The notes below the pieces were generated by a model. That model saw nothing but the letters and a program-made list of their open reading frames with translations. It did not search any database and was not told the DNA's origin. Source: JAPUDS01 sp964536265 (GTDB lineage: Bacteria > Patescibacteriota > Saccharimonadia > Saccharimonadales > Saccharimonadaceae). Taken from it: a stretch of 64,000 nt of DNA. Below are positions 1 through 7,140 of this stretch, piece by piece. Position numbers and translations under genes: made by a program. The stretch spans positions 1 to 64,000 of the forward strand of contig CAZHVV010000005.1 in the NCBI GenBank assembly GCA_964536265.1, read 5' to 3'. Position 1 is the first letter of the stretch. Each line of letters starts with the position of its first letter.

Positions 1-37
1 GAGGGGTCAACAAACCAACTTGGGCAAATTGCCGGTC

Positions 38-277
38 TTAACCGCTTTGCTCATAACCGACTGCTTGGCCCAATATATGGTAACGATCAATAGTGCTCGC
101 AACCAGTTCCGTATTGCCTGAAAAAAATGCCGCACGTACCGCTTCACTTAGGTCGTGAAGCTCATCCGTTTCTACAAAACTAAGCACCTCTGGCAGTGTT
201 TCAAGCTCAGAGATATCATGCGTCTCACCTCCCTCGCGCATCGAGCCTGGTTGTTCTTGAAATTCTGCAGGATTCAT
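38..277 (-). CDS. small acidic hypothetical protein
   Basis: A 79-residue acidic protein with no family I recognise. It has no signal peptide or membrane segment. The middle and C-terminal part (residues about 22-72) looks helical. The open frame extends 38 codons further upstream, but that extension runs into the 3' end of the neighbouring NUDIX gene and has an unlike composition, so I start at the internal ATG (complement of 275-277), which leaves a 19-bp gap to that gene. It probably shares a transcript with the NUDIX gene. Function unknown. Confidence 0.55.
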   Translation of the reverse strand: MNPAEFQEQPGSMREGGETHDISELETLPEVLSFVETDELHDLSEAVRAAFFSGNTELVASTIDRYHILGQAVGYEQSG

Positions 278-296
278 ACCTTGATTATAACAACAT

Positions 297-797
297 TCAC
301 GAAGGATATAATGCCTTGAGGATAAGTGGCATCGTTGGAATATATTTATCAGGATTAGCCTGAACGTCTTCGAATAAAGCATCTTTTCCAATCCATACTA
401 CTTGTTCAACTTCCGCAGCCTGAAGTATAAATTCTTCCACTGGTTTATCGTAAACTGCCGTAAACCATTGTGTAAAGTTTTTGCGAGGGCTTTCGAATTT
501 CATTTTGGGACCAATAGTGAATGTAACACCCGTTAGCCCAATTTCTTCATCTGCTTCTTTGTATATATTGGATTCATATGTCTCTCCAAGTTCAATTGTG
601 CCCGCTACCGCCGGACCCCATTTGCCAGGGTCTTTGTCTTTCGACAGTACCCGTTGTGCAATAAGCACGTCGCCTTGTGAGTTCGTTAACCATAAGCCCG
701 ACACACGGTAATATTCATGTTGGGAATCAATTTCATTACGAGGTTTTGCACCAATTTCATTATCTTGGTCGTCTACGATTTGATATAGGATATTCAT
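297..797 (-). CDS. NUDIX hydrolase (isopentenyl-isomerase-like subgroup)
   Basis: A 166-residue NUDIX-fold protein. The NUDIX box lies at about residues 66-89 and reads G-x5-E-x7-KE-x2-EE-x-G, with Lys in place of the usual Arg of the REUXEE core; the metal-binding glutamates are present. The N-terminal half (YRVSGLWLTN, then a DVLIAQR strand) resembles the NUDIX/IPP-isomerase-like group that acts on nucleoside diphosphates linked to another moiety. The exact substrate cannot be read from sequence. The ATG lies 6 nt downstream of an extended -10 element, so the mRNA is probably leaderless. It is one of two NUDIX genes here, flanking a deoxyribosyltransferase-like gene, which suggests nucleotide-pool cleaning. 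Confidence 0.85.
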   Translation of the reverse strand: MNILYQIVDDQDNEIGAKPRNEIDSQHEYYRVSGLWLTNSQGDVLIAQRVLSKDKDPGKWGPAVAGTIELGETYESNIYKEADEEIGLTGVTFTIGPKMKFESPRKNFTQWFTAVYDKPVEEFILQAAEVEQVVWIGKDALFEDVQANPDKYIPTMPLILKALYPS

Positions 798-803
798 TCT
801 TTA

Positions 804-812
804 ATAATAGCA
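804..812 (-). promoter_or_regulatory. extended -10 promoter of NUDIX gene (leaderless)
   Basis: On the minus strand TGC-TATTAT ends 6 nt before the ATG of the NUDIX gene, so transcription should start at or next to the start codon. Confidence 0.6.
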
Positions 813-827
813 AATTGTCACAAGAAT

Positions 828-1238
828 TCAGCCGACCTGACGAAGATCTTGATGTATCACAATCGGCTCAAACCCTTCAATTTCATCTTTCAGCATGCCC
901 TCTGGTACTGAGTTGTACATATAAATCTTCTTGCCGAGACTGAATGCATCGTACATTTCTAGGAATGTTGCGCCGCCTATGTAATTTTCTTGACCGTTCT
1001 TGTCGAAGTTCAATACCAACACCGCATCATTGGCGTCAATAACTTCTTCGCTATGACGAAGCATGCTCGCTTTCCACTGCGCGTGTTCTTTTTGTCCTAT
1101 TTCTCTGTAACGCGCTTCGGTATCAGGGTCATCAAAACAATTTGGAAGCGAGACGGTATGTCCGGCACCTTCAAGCGCCTTCTTGATTGGCGGCACTCGG
1201 TCGTAGAAGGCTTTGCTACAGATGATGAATATTTTCAT
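828..1238 (-). CDS. nucleoside 2-deoxyribosyltransferase-like protein
   Basis: A 136-residue cytosolic alpha/beta protein. The first strand (MKIFIICSKAFYDR) followed by a PPIKKALE helix, the central DAVLVLNFDKNG segment and the GGATFLEMYDAF helix match the small Rossmann-like nucleoside 2-deoxyribosyltransferase superfamily, where the Glu in that helix can serve as nucleophile. Enzymatic activity is inferred only. Its start overlaps the stop of the downstream-coordinate NUDIX gene by 4 bp (ATGA), so the two are co-transcribed and probably translationally coupled. The pairing fits a role in nucleotide salvage or sanitation. Confidence 0.6.
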   Translation of the reverse strand: MKIFIICSKAFYDRVPPIKKALEGAGHTVSLPNCFDDPDTEARYREIGQKEHAQWKASMLRHSEEVIDANDAVLVLNFDKNGQENYIGGATFLEMYDAFSLGKKIYMYNSVPEGMLKDEIEGFEPIVIHQDLRQVG

Positions 1239-1672
1239 AGTATTGTTCGTAGACTCATTACAATTTTTGAATCTGGCAAGTTAGTATCGTAAATCTCTTC
1301 GAGAGGCATGAAGGCCACCTCAACCCCATCAGTGCCAGGACTAAAATCCATTGTGCAAGGTATAACTTCAAATATCACATTCAGTTGCATCGCGCCTAAG
1401 CGCTCATTCCAGCTCGGTTCCTCGAGTGCAATTACCTTATATTTGAAATCCCCACTCAGGCCAATCTCTTCTTCAAGTTCACGTTTCAGGCCGTTCTCAA
1501 TTGATTCACCATAGTCAAGACCGCCACCTGGCAGGTCCCACCAGTCATGACTTTTTTCTTTAACAATAAGTATGTCACCTTTTTCATTGCGAATAAGTGC
1601 TCTAAGAGCAACTCGATACAGATAGTCTGTGTAACCATCTTTCCTCACAACACCGACTTCGTCATTTGGCAT
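1235..1672 (-). CDS. NUDIX hydrolase (MutT-like)
   Basis: A 145-residue NUDIX hydrolase with a complete NUDIX box at about residues 49-71 (G-x5-E-x7-REL-x-EE-x-G), so the catalytic Mg-binding glutamates are all present. The preceding DWWDLPGGGLDYGE segment is typical of MutT/ADP-ribose-type enzymes. Substrate not assignable. I start at the second possible ATG (complement of 1670-1672), because a TATACT -10 box lies 7 nt upstream and would overlap the alternative ATG two codons earlier. It is first in a two-gene unit with the deoxyribosyltransferase-like gene (4-bp overlap). Confidence 0.85.
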   Translation of the reverse strand: MPNDEVGVVRKDGYTDYLYRVALRALIRNEKGDILIVKEKSHDWWDLPGGGLDYGESIENGLKRELEEEIGLSGDFKYKVIALEEPSWNERLGAMQLNVIFEVIPCTMDFSPGTDGVEVAFMPLEEIYDTNLPDSKIVMSLRTIL

Positions 1673-1679
1673 AGTCATA

Positions 1680-1685
1680 AGTATA
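1680..1685 (-). promoter_or_regulatory. -10 element of NUDIX/deoxyribosyltransferase unit
   Basis: TATACT on the minus strand, 7 nt before the chosen ATG; consistent with a leaderless transcript. Confidence 0.5.
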
Positions 1686-1734
1686 CTTTACAAAATAGTA
1701 GTGCCAGTTCCAAATAAATGACATAACGTTCTCA

Positions 1735-2826
1735 TCAATACTTTGGGCTGTATTTTCTTAAGTCATTCTTTGCGTTTTTTACAAATTTTCCAAATTGTTT
1801 ATCTTTTTGACGTTTATCATGGCTGTTCATTTCGTAATGCTCAGTTTCTTTTTGTAATTTTACGTAGTTATCATATTGCTCGGCATTAATATCACCTGAT
1901 GTGATAGAGCCTACAACAGCACAGCCAAGTTCATTTCTATGCTTACAATCTTTAAATCGGCACTTCTGTGAAATCTTTTCAATATCAACGAATACTTCTT
2001 TTGACGCAACAGCGAAATCAACAATCCCGACTCCACGGCTACCTGGATTGTCTATGATTATTCCACTTTTACTCATAAAATACATTTCTCTCGAAGTTGT
2101 GGTGTGCCGTCCTCTACCGGTTTTGGCTCCTATCTCTTTTGTCTCAATGCGATTCTGGTCGAGTAATCTATTGATAAGTGAAGATTTTCCAACTCCTGAA
2201 GACCCCAAGAAACAGTAGGTAATACCTTTTCGGATATACTCCGACAGACTGTCTAACCCTTCGTGAGTAAGCGTACTAGTGTGTAGGATATCGATACCCG
2301 GAAATCGTTCACGAAGCTGTTCAATCCTAGCTGATAGTTCTATGTCAGTAAGTAAATCTGACTTATTGAGAATGATTACAGGCTGAACCCCTCCTTGTCG
2401 AGCCAAAACAACATACCTTTCGAAGCGATTAACACTATAATCACGATCCATCGACTCGACAACGAAAGCAACTTCAACATTTGCGGCAATCAACTGTGCT
2501 TCATTTTTACCTGCGTACTTCTTTCGTAGCAGAGTATGGCGCTCTAGTATACCCTCGATAACTTTACTATCTTCGTCGCCATCCCTTGTCACTACCCAAT
2601 CACCCACTGCCGGATAATCCTCGCGACGCGACGCAGCCAACATGAACTTACCCGATACAGTTGCGCGATATTCACCATCGAGGCAAACTACTTCGTATGC
2701 ACCTTTGTGTTCTGCTGTTATCCGAGCTAGACAATCCATGTCAACACCTAACTCAAGCCGACTAACCTCAAAAGACTGGTCATATCCCAGAAGCTCTAAC
2801 TGTGCTTTTTCATCTATTGTGCTCAT
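1735..2826 (-). CDS. rsgA: ribosome small-subunit-dependent GTPase A (RsgA)
   Basis: A 363-residue circularly permuted GTPase that helps mature the 30S ribosomal subunit. The motif order is the permuted one: G4 (LNKSD, about residue 155), G1/P-loop (GSSGVGKSS, about residue 212), G2 region (RGRHTTT) and G3 (DNPGSRG). An OB-fold domain precedes them, and a C-terminal zinc-binding set C-x5-C-x-H-x5-C follows (KCRFKDCKH then C). The frame is open 29 codons further upstream, but the extension is Cys/aromatic-rich and unlike RsgA. The ATG at the complement of 2824-2826 gives the usual family length. Single gene, divergent from the small membrane protein to its right. Confidence 0.95.
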   Translation of the reverse strand: MSTIDEKAQLELLGYDQSFEVSRLELGVDMDCLARITAEHKGAYEVVCLDGEYRATVSGKFMLAASRREDYPAVGDWVVTRDGDEDSKVIEGILERHTLLRKKYAGKNEAQLIAANVEVAFVVESMDRDYSVNRFERYVVLARQGGVQPVIILNKSDLLTDIELSARIEQLRERFPGIDILHTSTLTHEGLDSLSEYIRKGITYCFLGSSGVGKSSLINRLLDQNRIETKEIGAKTGRGRHTTTSREMYFMSKSGIIIDNPGSRGVGIVDFAVASKEVFVDIEKISQKCRFKDCKHRNELGCAVVGSITSGDINAEQYDNYVKLQKETEHYEMNSHDKRQKDKQFGKFVKNAKNDLRKYSPKY

Positions 2827-2924
2827 ATCTGTAGTAATTCTAACAAAATCATATAGATTATTCACCCCTGGAGAGATGTAGAGATGAACAATACAGCATA
2901 TCTTGGACATCACTAGGGTAGTAT

Positions 2925-2933
2925 TGATACACT
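2925..2933 (+). promoter_or_regulatory. extended -10 promoter (leaderless)
   Basis: TGA-TACACT ends 7 nt before the ATG at 2941, with a TTGGAC -35-like hexamer at 2903-2908 (19-bp spacer). Confidence 0.55.
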
Positions 2934-2940
2934 CGTATAC

Positions 2941-3318
2941 ATGATAGTAGCTGCTACAATCTCCATTACCCTACTGATTCTTCTGGTAGTTTTCCAGATA
3001 CTCCTGGCGGCAGGTGCACCCTTCGGTCACTTTGCATGGGGAGGTCAACATAAAACACTTCCTCGTAAACTTCGAGTCAGCAGTGCATTGTCGATAGTCA
3101 TTTATGTCATGTTTGCACTCTTTATTCTCAGTAGAGCAGGTATTTGGCAGCTCATTCCACAAGGTAGCTTTTTGGATATTTCACTCTGGGTGATGGGTGG
3201 ATACTTAGTTATCGGTGTACTAATGAACGCGATGTCACATAGCAAGCCAGAACGATACGTTATGACGCCTACTGCACTCATACTCGCGGTTTGTATGTTA
3301 ATTATCGCTTCAAGTTAA
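2941..3318 (+). CDS. small four-helix membrane protein
   Basis: A 125-residue protein with four predicted membrane helices (about residues 3-24, 48-66, 80-97 and 106-123) joined by short loops. A cytoplasmic-looking basic loop (KTLPRKLR) sits between the first two. No named family recognised; similar small four-helix proteins of unknown function are common in bacteria. Monocistronic: its own leaderless promoter lies upstream and a strong hairpin downstream. Confidence 0.75.
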   Translation: MIVAATISITLLILLVVFQILLAAGAPFGHFAWGGQHKTLPRKLRVSSALSIVIYVMFALFILSRAGIWQLIPQGSFLDISLWVMGGYLVIGVLMNAMSHSKPERYVMTPTALILAVCMLIIASS

Positions 3319-3361
3319 GCCCGCTAAGGTCGTGTAACTATTACGATTCTTCACAAAGAGA

Positions 3362-3383
3362 AAGAGGCGCCGAAGCGCCTCTT
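3362..3383. terminator. perfect 9-bp hairpin, probable bidirectional terminator
   Basis: AAGAGGCGC-CGAA-GCGCCTCTT: a perfect 9-bp stem with a tetraloop. No T-run follows on the plus strand; the minus strand continues with a T-rich TCTCTTTG stretch. It separates the small membrane protein from the beta-helix gene. Confidence 0.55.
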
Positions 3384-3630
3384 ATCAGGGGAAGACTTGC
3401 ACCCACAGATGTAACCTACTAACTAACAAAGTAACTTGAGTAACTTACTAACTTGATTGGTTACATATACTTCAATGTGCTGTTTCACTTGGTCTTCCAC
3501 ATACCAATATATGGCTGTTGCGCTTAAAGGTCAATGGATTTTTGAGGTAGTTTTATCAACAAGTACCCGAGGATGTATTTAATCTCGTCGAAGGTGAGTT
3601 CGCGGAGCCGTGGAACTTTATGCGCATTTA
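3384..3630. other. intergenic region with clustered GTAAC repeats
   Basis: No convincing gene. At 3410-3465 the motif GTAAC(C/T) occurs three times (3411, 3431, 3440) and once inverted (3459-3464). The outer copies form an inverted repeat (TGTAACC at 3410-3416, GGTTACA at 3459-3465). TACTAACT-type words recur between them. At 3534-3630 the minus strand has an open frame without a start codon that could be the end of a decayed gene. Confidence 0.4.
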
Positions 3631-5526
3631 CTAAGCTGGTACAACTGAATTATCGATGTCATTTACGTTGCCCTGCCACAGATTGCCTGGTCCATTTGCG
3701 TCGAAAGCCATGATATAGCCATACGCCTCAGGGCTCAATTTCCAGCGATTATCCAAGAATTTGATGTTACTTGCCGGGTTCGAGACATTATATGCACCTC
3801 CGTGATTACCACCACTCGCGGCATAGCTGTACCCTCTGTTGGCGATGAGGTTCGCTTCAACCGTCACATTCTGCGCATGCCCAAAATCGGAATATATTGC
3901 CGTACATGACGACAGACCACCACCGGCATCAGGTTGAGCGGGATATATTTCTGTATCAATCGGCGTGTCCTGTAAATCAAGCGTATTGTGGTACCAGTAG
4001 AGCGATACCGCACCTCCGTGTGACGAAAGTCCTGAGTGGTGGTCGCTGTACCTATGCCCAATGCCGTGGCAGTAGTTATGCTGAACAATACCTTCATATT
4101 CGATTGTTGCCATATTGCCCGTGCCACTCATATCACAATATTCAATTACTACTCCGGGAGTTGCACCATAGTTATCCGAGACACACCGGCGAGCACGAAG
4201 CGAATGATTATTTGAGAGCATGCCATTCAGCCTACAGCGTCGAATAATAGGTCTCGCGCAGTAGTATCCACTTGCTACTTGGTTACGTAGTGCGATGACG
4301 TCCGTACTATCATCGACGTCGCCATCGCACGAGATAATACAGTCCTGAATTAGGACATCCGCACTGTCGATAATCACCGGACAACGAATATCGAGGCCTG
4401 ACAGCACCGCGTTATCACCATCTACCCGAAGGGTATTACTCCCTGAGCTATATGACCAGCCAGTACCGGTGGTTATCTGGTCAGGAACGATTGTGAATGT
4501 TGTTCCGAGCGCTGGACCGGTATTACTTGCATCTGGCCAGCCGTAAACAGAAGGATTAGACAACACATCAATCGGCGTGCCGGCACTCTGCGTAGTAGCG
4601 GTGACAACTGCAGATAACTGACTCGCGTTGCCGCTTGAATCGTATGCTCGCACGGAATAGTCGTAACTCGTGGAAGGGCTTAGTCCTGTATCACTATGGC
4701 TGGTGGTCACCGCATTACCGACGGCCGAACCATCGCGGTATATCGTGTAGTGGTCAACGCTCGTATTATCCGTACTTGCCGTCCACGAGAGATCAATCCG
4801 ACCAGCACCAGTTGGCACTGCAGCCAAGTTAGTCGGTGTCGTCGGTGCCGTCACATCAGGCGTGATATTCACCGCTACATTAAACGAAGCTATGATAGCC
4901 GACAGACCAGTTGAAGTAAGACTGTAGTCAGCCTGTGCCAGGTAGCTCGTTGTGCCATCCGCGGCGACAATATTCGTAGCTATACCTTGCATCGGATAAT
5001 CAGCAACCGGATTACATATATCAATCTGCTCAACAAATCCTGCTGCCCATCCGCTTAGAGTCCTAGCGGTGCTTGATCCCGTCACGCTAGCAATTGATGC
5101 GATTAGCATTCTTGATCCAGAGCCCGGCGTCAACTGAGGTGTAGCGTAGCTTGTGGCTTGACTCGGCAGATTTGACGAGACGGAGCTTTCATATGACGCA
5201 TTCGTTATCTCCCCAAGCCACCACGTGCCGTTTCCACTAGCCGATGTAATACTCCAGGACAATGAGGTTGTGTTGCTTAAAGTATAAAGATAATGCCCCA
5301 TGTAGTTCACTTGTGAGTCACGTAAGGTCCACCCACCCGAAGGCGTTGAAAGCGTCGTATTGCCCGCTACAATCAATACAATTGTTGAAGTGACTGCAGG
5401 AGCAGTCGATAATGCGACTGTTGTCGTTGTCCCACTCCACACACCAGATGTTTGTTGTGATAGTTGGCTCGAGGGGGTAACAGCAGGACCTACGCCTCTT
5501 TGCATGCGTCGGGCTGAAATGCTCAT
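3631..5526 (-). CDS. FnIII plus right-handed beta-helix protein
   Basis: A 631-residue Thr/Ser/Gly-rich protein. Residues about 15-240 are beta-rich and low in charge, with no recognised family. A fibronectin type III domain follows at about 245-335 (DVTAPTTPTNLAAVP, then a YTIYRDG strand and an SYDYSVRAYDSSGN strand). Residues about 345-620 resemble a parallel beta-helix of the pectate-lyase-like class, with repeated short ranks. No signal peptide or membrane segment is visible with this start, although FnIII/beta-helix architectures are usually extracellular. The start ATG lies 6 nt from a TATACT box; an upstream extension of 34 codons does not add a signal peptide. It could be a polysaccharide-binding or -cleaving protein; no catalytic residues could be assigned. 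Confidence 0.7.
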   Translation of the reverse strand: MSISARRMQRGVGPAVTPSSQLSQQTSGVWSGTTTTVALSTAPAVTSTIVLIVAGNTTLSTPSGGWTLRDSQVNYMGHYLYTLSNTTSLSWSITSASGNGTWWLGEITNASYESSVSSNLPSQATSYATPQLTPGSGSRMLIASIASVTGSSTARTLSGWAAGFVEQIDICNPVADYPMQGIATNIVAADGTTSYLAQADYSLTSTGLSAIIASFNVAVNITPDVTAPTTPTNLAAVPTGAGRIDLSWTASTDNTSVDHYTIYRDGSAVGNAVTTSHSDTGLSPSTSYDYSVRAYDSSGNASQLSAVVTATTQSAGTPIDVLSNPSVYGWPDASNTGPALGTTFTIVPDQITTGTGWSYSSGSNTLRVDGDNAVLSGLDIRCPVIIDSADVLIQDCIISCDGDVDDSTDVIALRNQVASGYYCARPIIRRCRLNGMLSNNHSLRARRCVSDNYGATPGVVIEYCDMSGTGNMATIEYEGIVQHNYCHGIGHRYSDHHSGLSSHGGAVSLYWYHNTLDLQDTPIDTEIYPAQPDAGGGLSSCTAIYSDFGHAQNVTVEANLIANRGYSYAASGGNHGGAYNVSNPASNIKFLDNRWKLSPEAYGYIMAFDANGPGNLWQGNVNDIDNSVVPA

Positions 5527-5532
5527 AATTTT

Positions 5533-5538
5533 AGTATA
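5533..5538 (-). promoter_or_regulatory. -10 element of beta-helix gene (leaderless)
   Basis: TATACT on the minus strand, 6 nt before the ATG of the beta-helix gene. A GGAGAG stretch overlaps the promoter and so would not be in the mRNA. Confidence 0.45.
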
Positions 5539-5642
5539 CTCTCTCCAATAACGGGATTCACTAGTGTCGAAATTGTGGTCCGTTCCATTTCGCTCCGCTG
5601 CTCGGTACGGGCTTCCTAAGTTCCTCACTTGCTACGTCGAAC

Positions 5643-5673
5643 AGCGACCTTGTGAAAAGTTTTTACGGTCGCT
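5643..5673. other. 31-nt stem-loop in intergenic region
   Basis: AGCGACC at 5643-5649 pairs with GGTCGCT at 5667-5673, and the inner GTGAAAA/TTTTTAC arms extend the stem. No T-run follows on either strand, so a terminator role is uncertain. The rest of 5539-5785 shows no supportable gene. Confidence 0.4.
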
Positions 5674-5785
5674 GAATCTGGTCCAGGCGTCGGGTATGAA
5701 AAACGCCCAACCAAAAGGTGTGACGATTTTCATGACTCACCACAATAGAGGAAGTTATAACTACGATAAAACTTGATTACCAGAC

Positions 5786-6178
5786 CTAAACCTTAATTGA
5801 TAACCAGTTCATAAGAACATCTGAAAGTGCATGTTCTTTTTCTATAACATCACTAAGGTTCTTAAAACTTATCGTGCCTCGAATATCCGAATTCCACTCC
5901 ACAATTCCATGATCGTCAGACAAGACTGGCTTTCCTTTTTTATTCTCTTTTTTGGATGTTCCCATGTGAATTATTAACTTCACGCTACCTTCCTTATTCA
6001 TAATATTGAAGGTAACTCTATCTTCGTCTCGAAAAACATAATTTGGTGCGTTCCATTTCAAGGTTTCGACAAGTGACGGCTCAACACGTAGAATAAGTTT
6101 TCTGATACGGTTTATTTGTGCCAGCTTTTCTGGTGTCTGGTCTGATAAAAACTCATCCACGGTGCTGTACTTATTCAT
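5786..6178 (-). CDS. DUF1801 domain protein
   Basis: A 130-residue cytosolic protein. The N-terminal helices (LAQINRIRKLILRVEP), the LKWNAPNYVF segment and the following strands VTFNIMNKEGSVKLIIHMG match the DUF1801/YdhG-like fold (frataxin-like alpha/beta sandwich). No enzymatic function is established for the family. It stands alone, with its own promoter (TGT-TAGTAT at 6185-6193 on the minus strand, 6 nt from the ATG). Confidence 0.75.
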   Translation of the reverse strand: MNKYSTVDEFLSDQTPEKLAQINRIRKLILRVEPSLVETLKWNAPNYVFRDEDRVTFNIMNKEGSVKLIIHMGTSKKENKKGKPVLSDDHGIVEWNSDIRGTISFKNLSDVIEKEHALSDVLMNWLSIKV

Positions 6179-6184
6179 ATAATA

Positions 6185-6193
6185 ATACTAACA
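6185..6193 (-). promoter_or_regulatory. extended -10 of DUF1801 gene (leaderless)
   Basis: TGT-TAGTAT on the minus strand, 6 nt before the ATG at the complement of 6176-6178. Confidence 0.5.
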
Positions 6194-6227
6194 GGTTATG
6201 GCAGCTTCAATTCCAGTCTGGACATGC

Positions 6228-6258
6228 AAAAAGTCAGAAATATTTTCGCAGTTCTGAC
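6228..6258 (-). terminator. intrinsic terminator of the P-loop gene
   Basis: On the minus strand GTCAGAA (complement of 6252-6258), a 12-nt loop, TTCTGAC (6233-6239) and then TTTTT. It lies 40 bp past the stop of the P-loop protein gene. Confidence 0.65.
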
Positions 6259-6298
6259 CTTGTCTATTCCTGCTTGGCTCCGGCGACTGGGTATTATT

Positions 6299-6757
6299 TC
6301 ACTTGAACGAAACAGCGTCACTAATATATCGCTCACTGCCGAGAACTACGTGCTCGCATTCTTTTTGTCTCTCGAGGTAATCCAAAAATATGTCCCAGTT
6401 TCTAGAAAGAAGGTCTATGAACGATTGCTGGTTGTGGCGTCGCTGAAAGCGCCCTACATATTCGGTCCTCAAGCAACGCTCGGGATAAATGAGAGTAAAC
6501 GGTATGGCCGCATCACGTAAAGCGGCTATAACTTCTGGCTGACACCCGACGAAAAGCATGTCTGTCTTTCCTATATGCTTTTTTATAGCAGCCAGGTAGT
6601 TTTTTGGGAAATCCTGGTTGCGCACCTTGCCATCTTTCGTATAGCCCAAGGTGTAGCCCCCGGAGTCAAGGTCAACTACCTTGGTTTCTTGTCCGATACT
6701 GGATACAAAATAAGACTTTCCTGTCCCCGGAAACGCTGAAATAACTTTAGTCATCAT
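6299..6757 (-). CDS. P-loop nucleotide kinase-like protein
   Basis: A 152-residue protein with an N-terminal Walker A motif (FPGTGKS, about residues 9-15) directly after the first strand, and a second strand TKVVDLDSGG resembling phage and bacterial small-kinase proteins. A later strand TDMLFVGCQPEV and the IPFTLIYPERCLRTEYVGR segment fit a P-loop kinase fold with a substrate-binding arginine. Substrate unknown. Two adjacent ATGs are possible; the first (complement of 6755-6757) sits 7 nt from a TATAAT box and is preferred. Its terminator is at 6228-6258. Confidence 0.65.
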   Translation of the reverse strand: MMTKVISAFPGTGKSYFVSSIGQETKVVDLDSGGYTLGYTKDGKVRNQDFPKNYLAAIKKHIGKTDMLFVGCQPEVIAALRDAAIPFTLIYPERCLRTEYVGRFQRRHNQQSFIDLLSRNWDIFLDYLERQKECEHVVLGSERYISDAVSFK

Positions 6758-6764
6758 CTCAATA

Positions 6765-6770
6765 ATTATA
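6765..6770 (-). promoter_or_regulatory. -10 element of P-loop gene (leaderless)
   Basis: TATAAT on the minus strand, 7 nt before the ATG of the P-loop protein gene. Confidence 0.5.
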
Positions 6771-6809
6771 TATCGCAAGCTTAACAGATAAAACAGCTGC
6801 GAGATTCCT

Positions 6810-6906
6810 GCTCCGGCGGCTGGTTAGCGCTTCGCTCCTCCGCTTGTTTGAAAAGAAAATGCTAACGCGCTTTCTTTTCTGCACTGCGCTACGCCGAACC
6901 AGCGAC
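6810..6906. repeat. scrambled tRNA-Asn fragments with nested stem-loops
   Basis: Positions 6810-6823 repeat the 14 nt at 6991-7004 (the 3' end of tRNA-Asn). Positions 6884-6896 repeat 13 nt at 7049-7061 (the tRNA 5' end). Positions 6896-6906 repeat 11 nt at 7009-7019 (the T-arm). The segment can also fold: GCTGGTT (6819-6825) with AACCAGC (6897-6903), and GAAAAGAAA (6850-6858) with TTTCTTTTC (6871-6879). It cannot form a cloverleaf in this order, so it is a rearranged remnant or a structured element, not a tRNA gene. Confidence 0.6.
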
Positions 6907-6952
6907 TATCGCCACTGCGTGGCGAGTCGCGGGTCGGAACCAACTGCAAGTA

Positions 6953-6992
6953 GCCACGAAAAAACCACCCCGTGGGGTGGACTTTTCGTGGC
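6953..6992 (-). terminator. terminator of tRNA-Asn
   Basis: A 7-bp GC-rich stem CCACCCC-GT-GGGGTGG at 6965-6980, followed on the minus strand by six T (complement of 6959-6964). An outer GCCACGAA/TTCGTGGC pairing includes the tRNA CCA end. Confidence 0.8.
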
Positions 6993-7063
6993 TCCGGCGG
7001 CTGGATTCGAACCAGCGACCAATTGATTAACAGTCAACTGCGCTACCGCTGCGCTACGCCGGA
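6989..7063 (-). tRNA. tRNA-Asn (GTT)
   Basis: A full cloverleaf is readable on the minus strand. The 7-bp acceptor stem is TCCGGCG with CGCCGGA; the D-stem is GCGC/GCGC; the anticodon loop is CTGTTAA (anticodon GTT) on a 5-bp stem; the T-stem is GCTGG/CCAGC with loop TTCGAAT; the discriminator is G; and CCA is encoded (complement of 6989-6991). A 13-bp near-copy of its 5' end (one mismatch) lies about 25 bp upstream, near 7080-7092. Confidence 0.95.
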
Positions 7064-7140
7064 ATATATGTACTGACCTACGCCAGAATACAACGAGTAT
7101 TTTACCGTGTTTTTTAACGGATGTAAACAGATACGACAGC

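Noticed and set aside
6810..6906. A second tRNA gene
   Set aside because: The tRNA-like pieces are in the wrong order and no anticodon arm or full acceptor stem can be formed.
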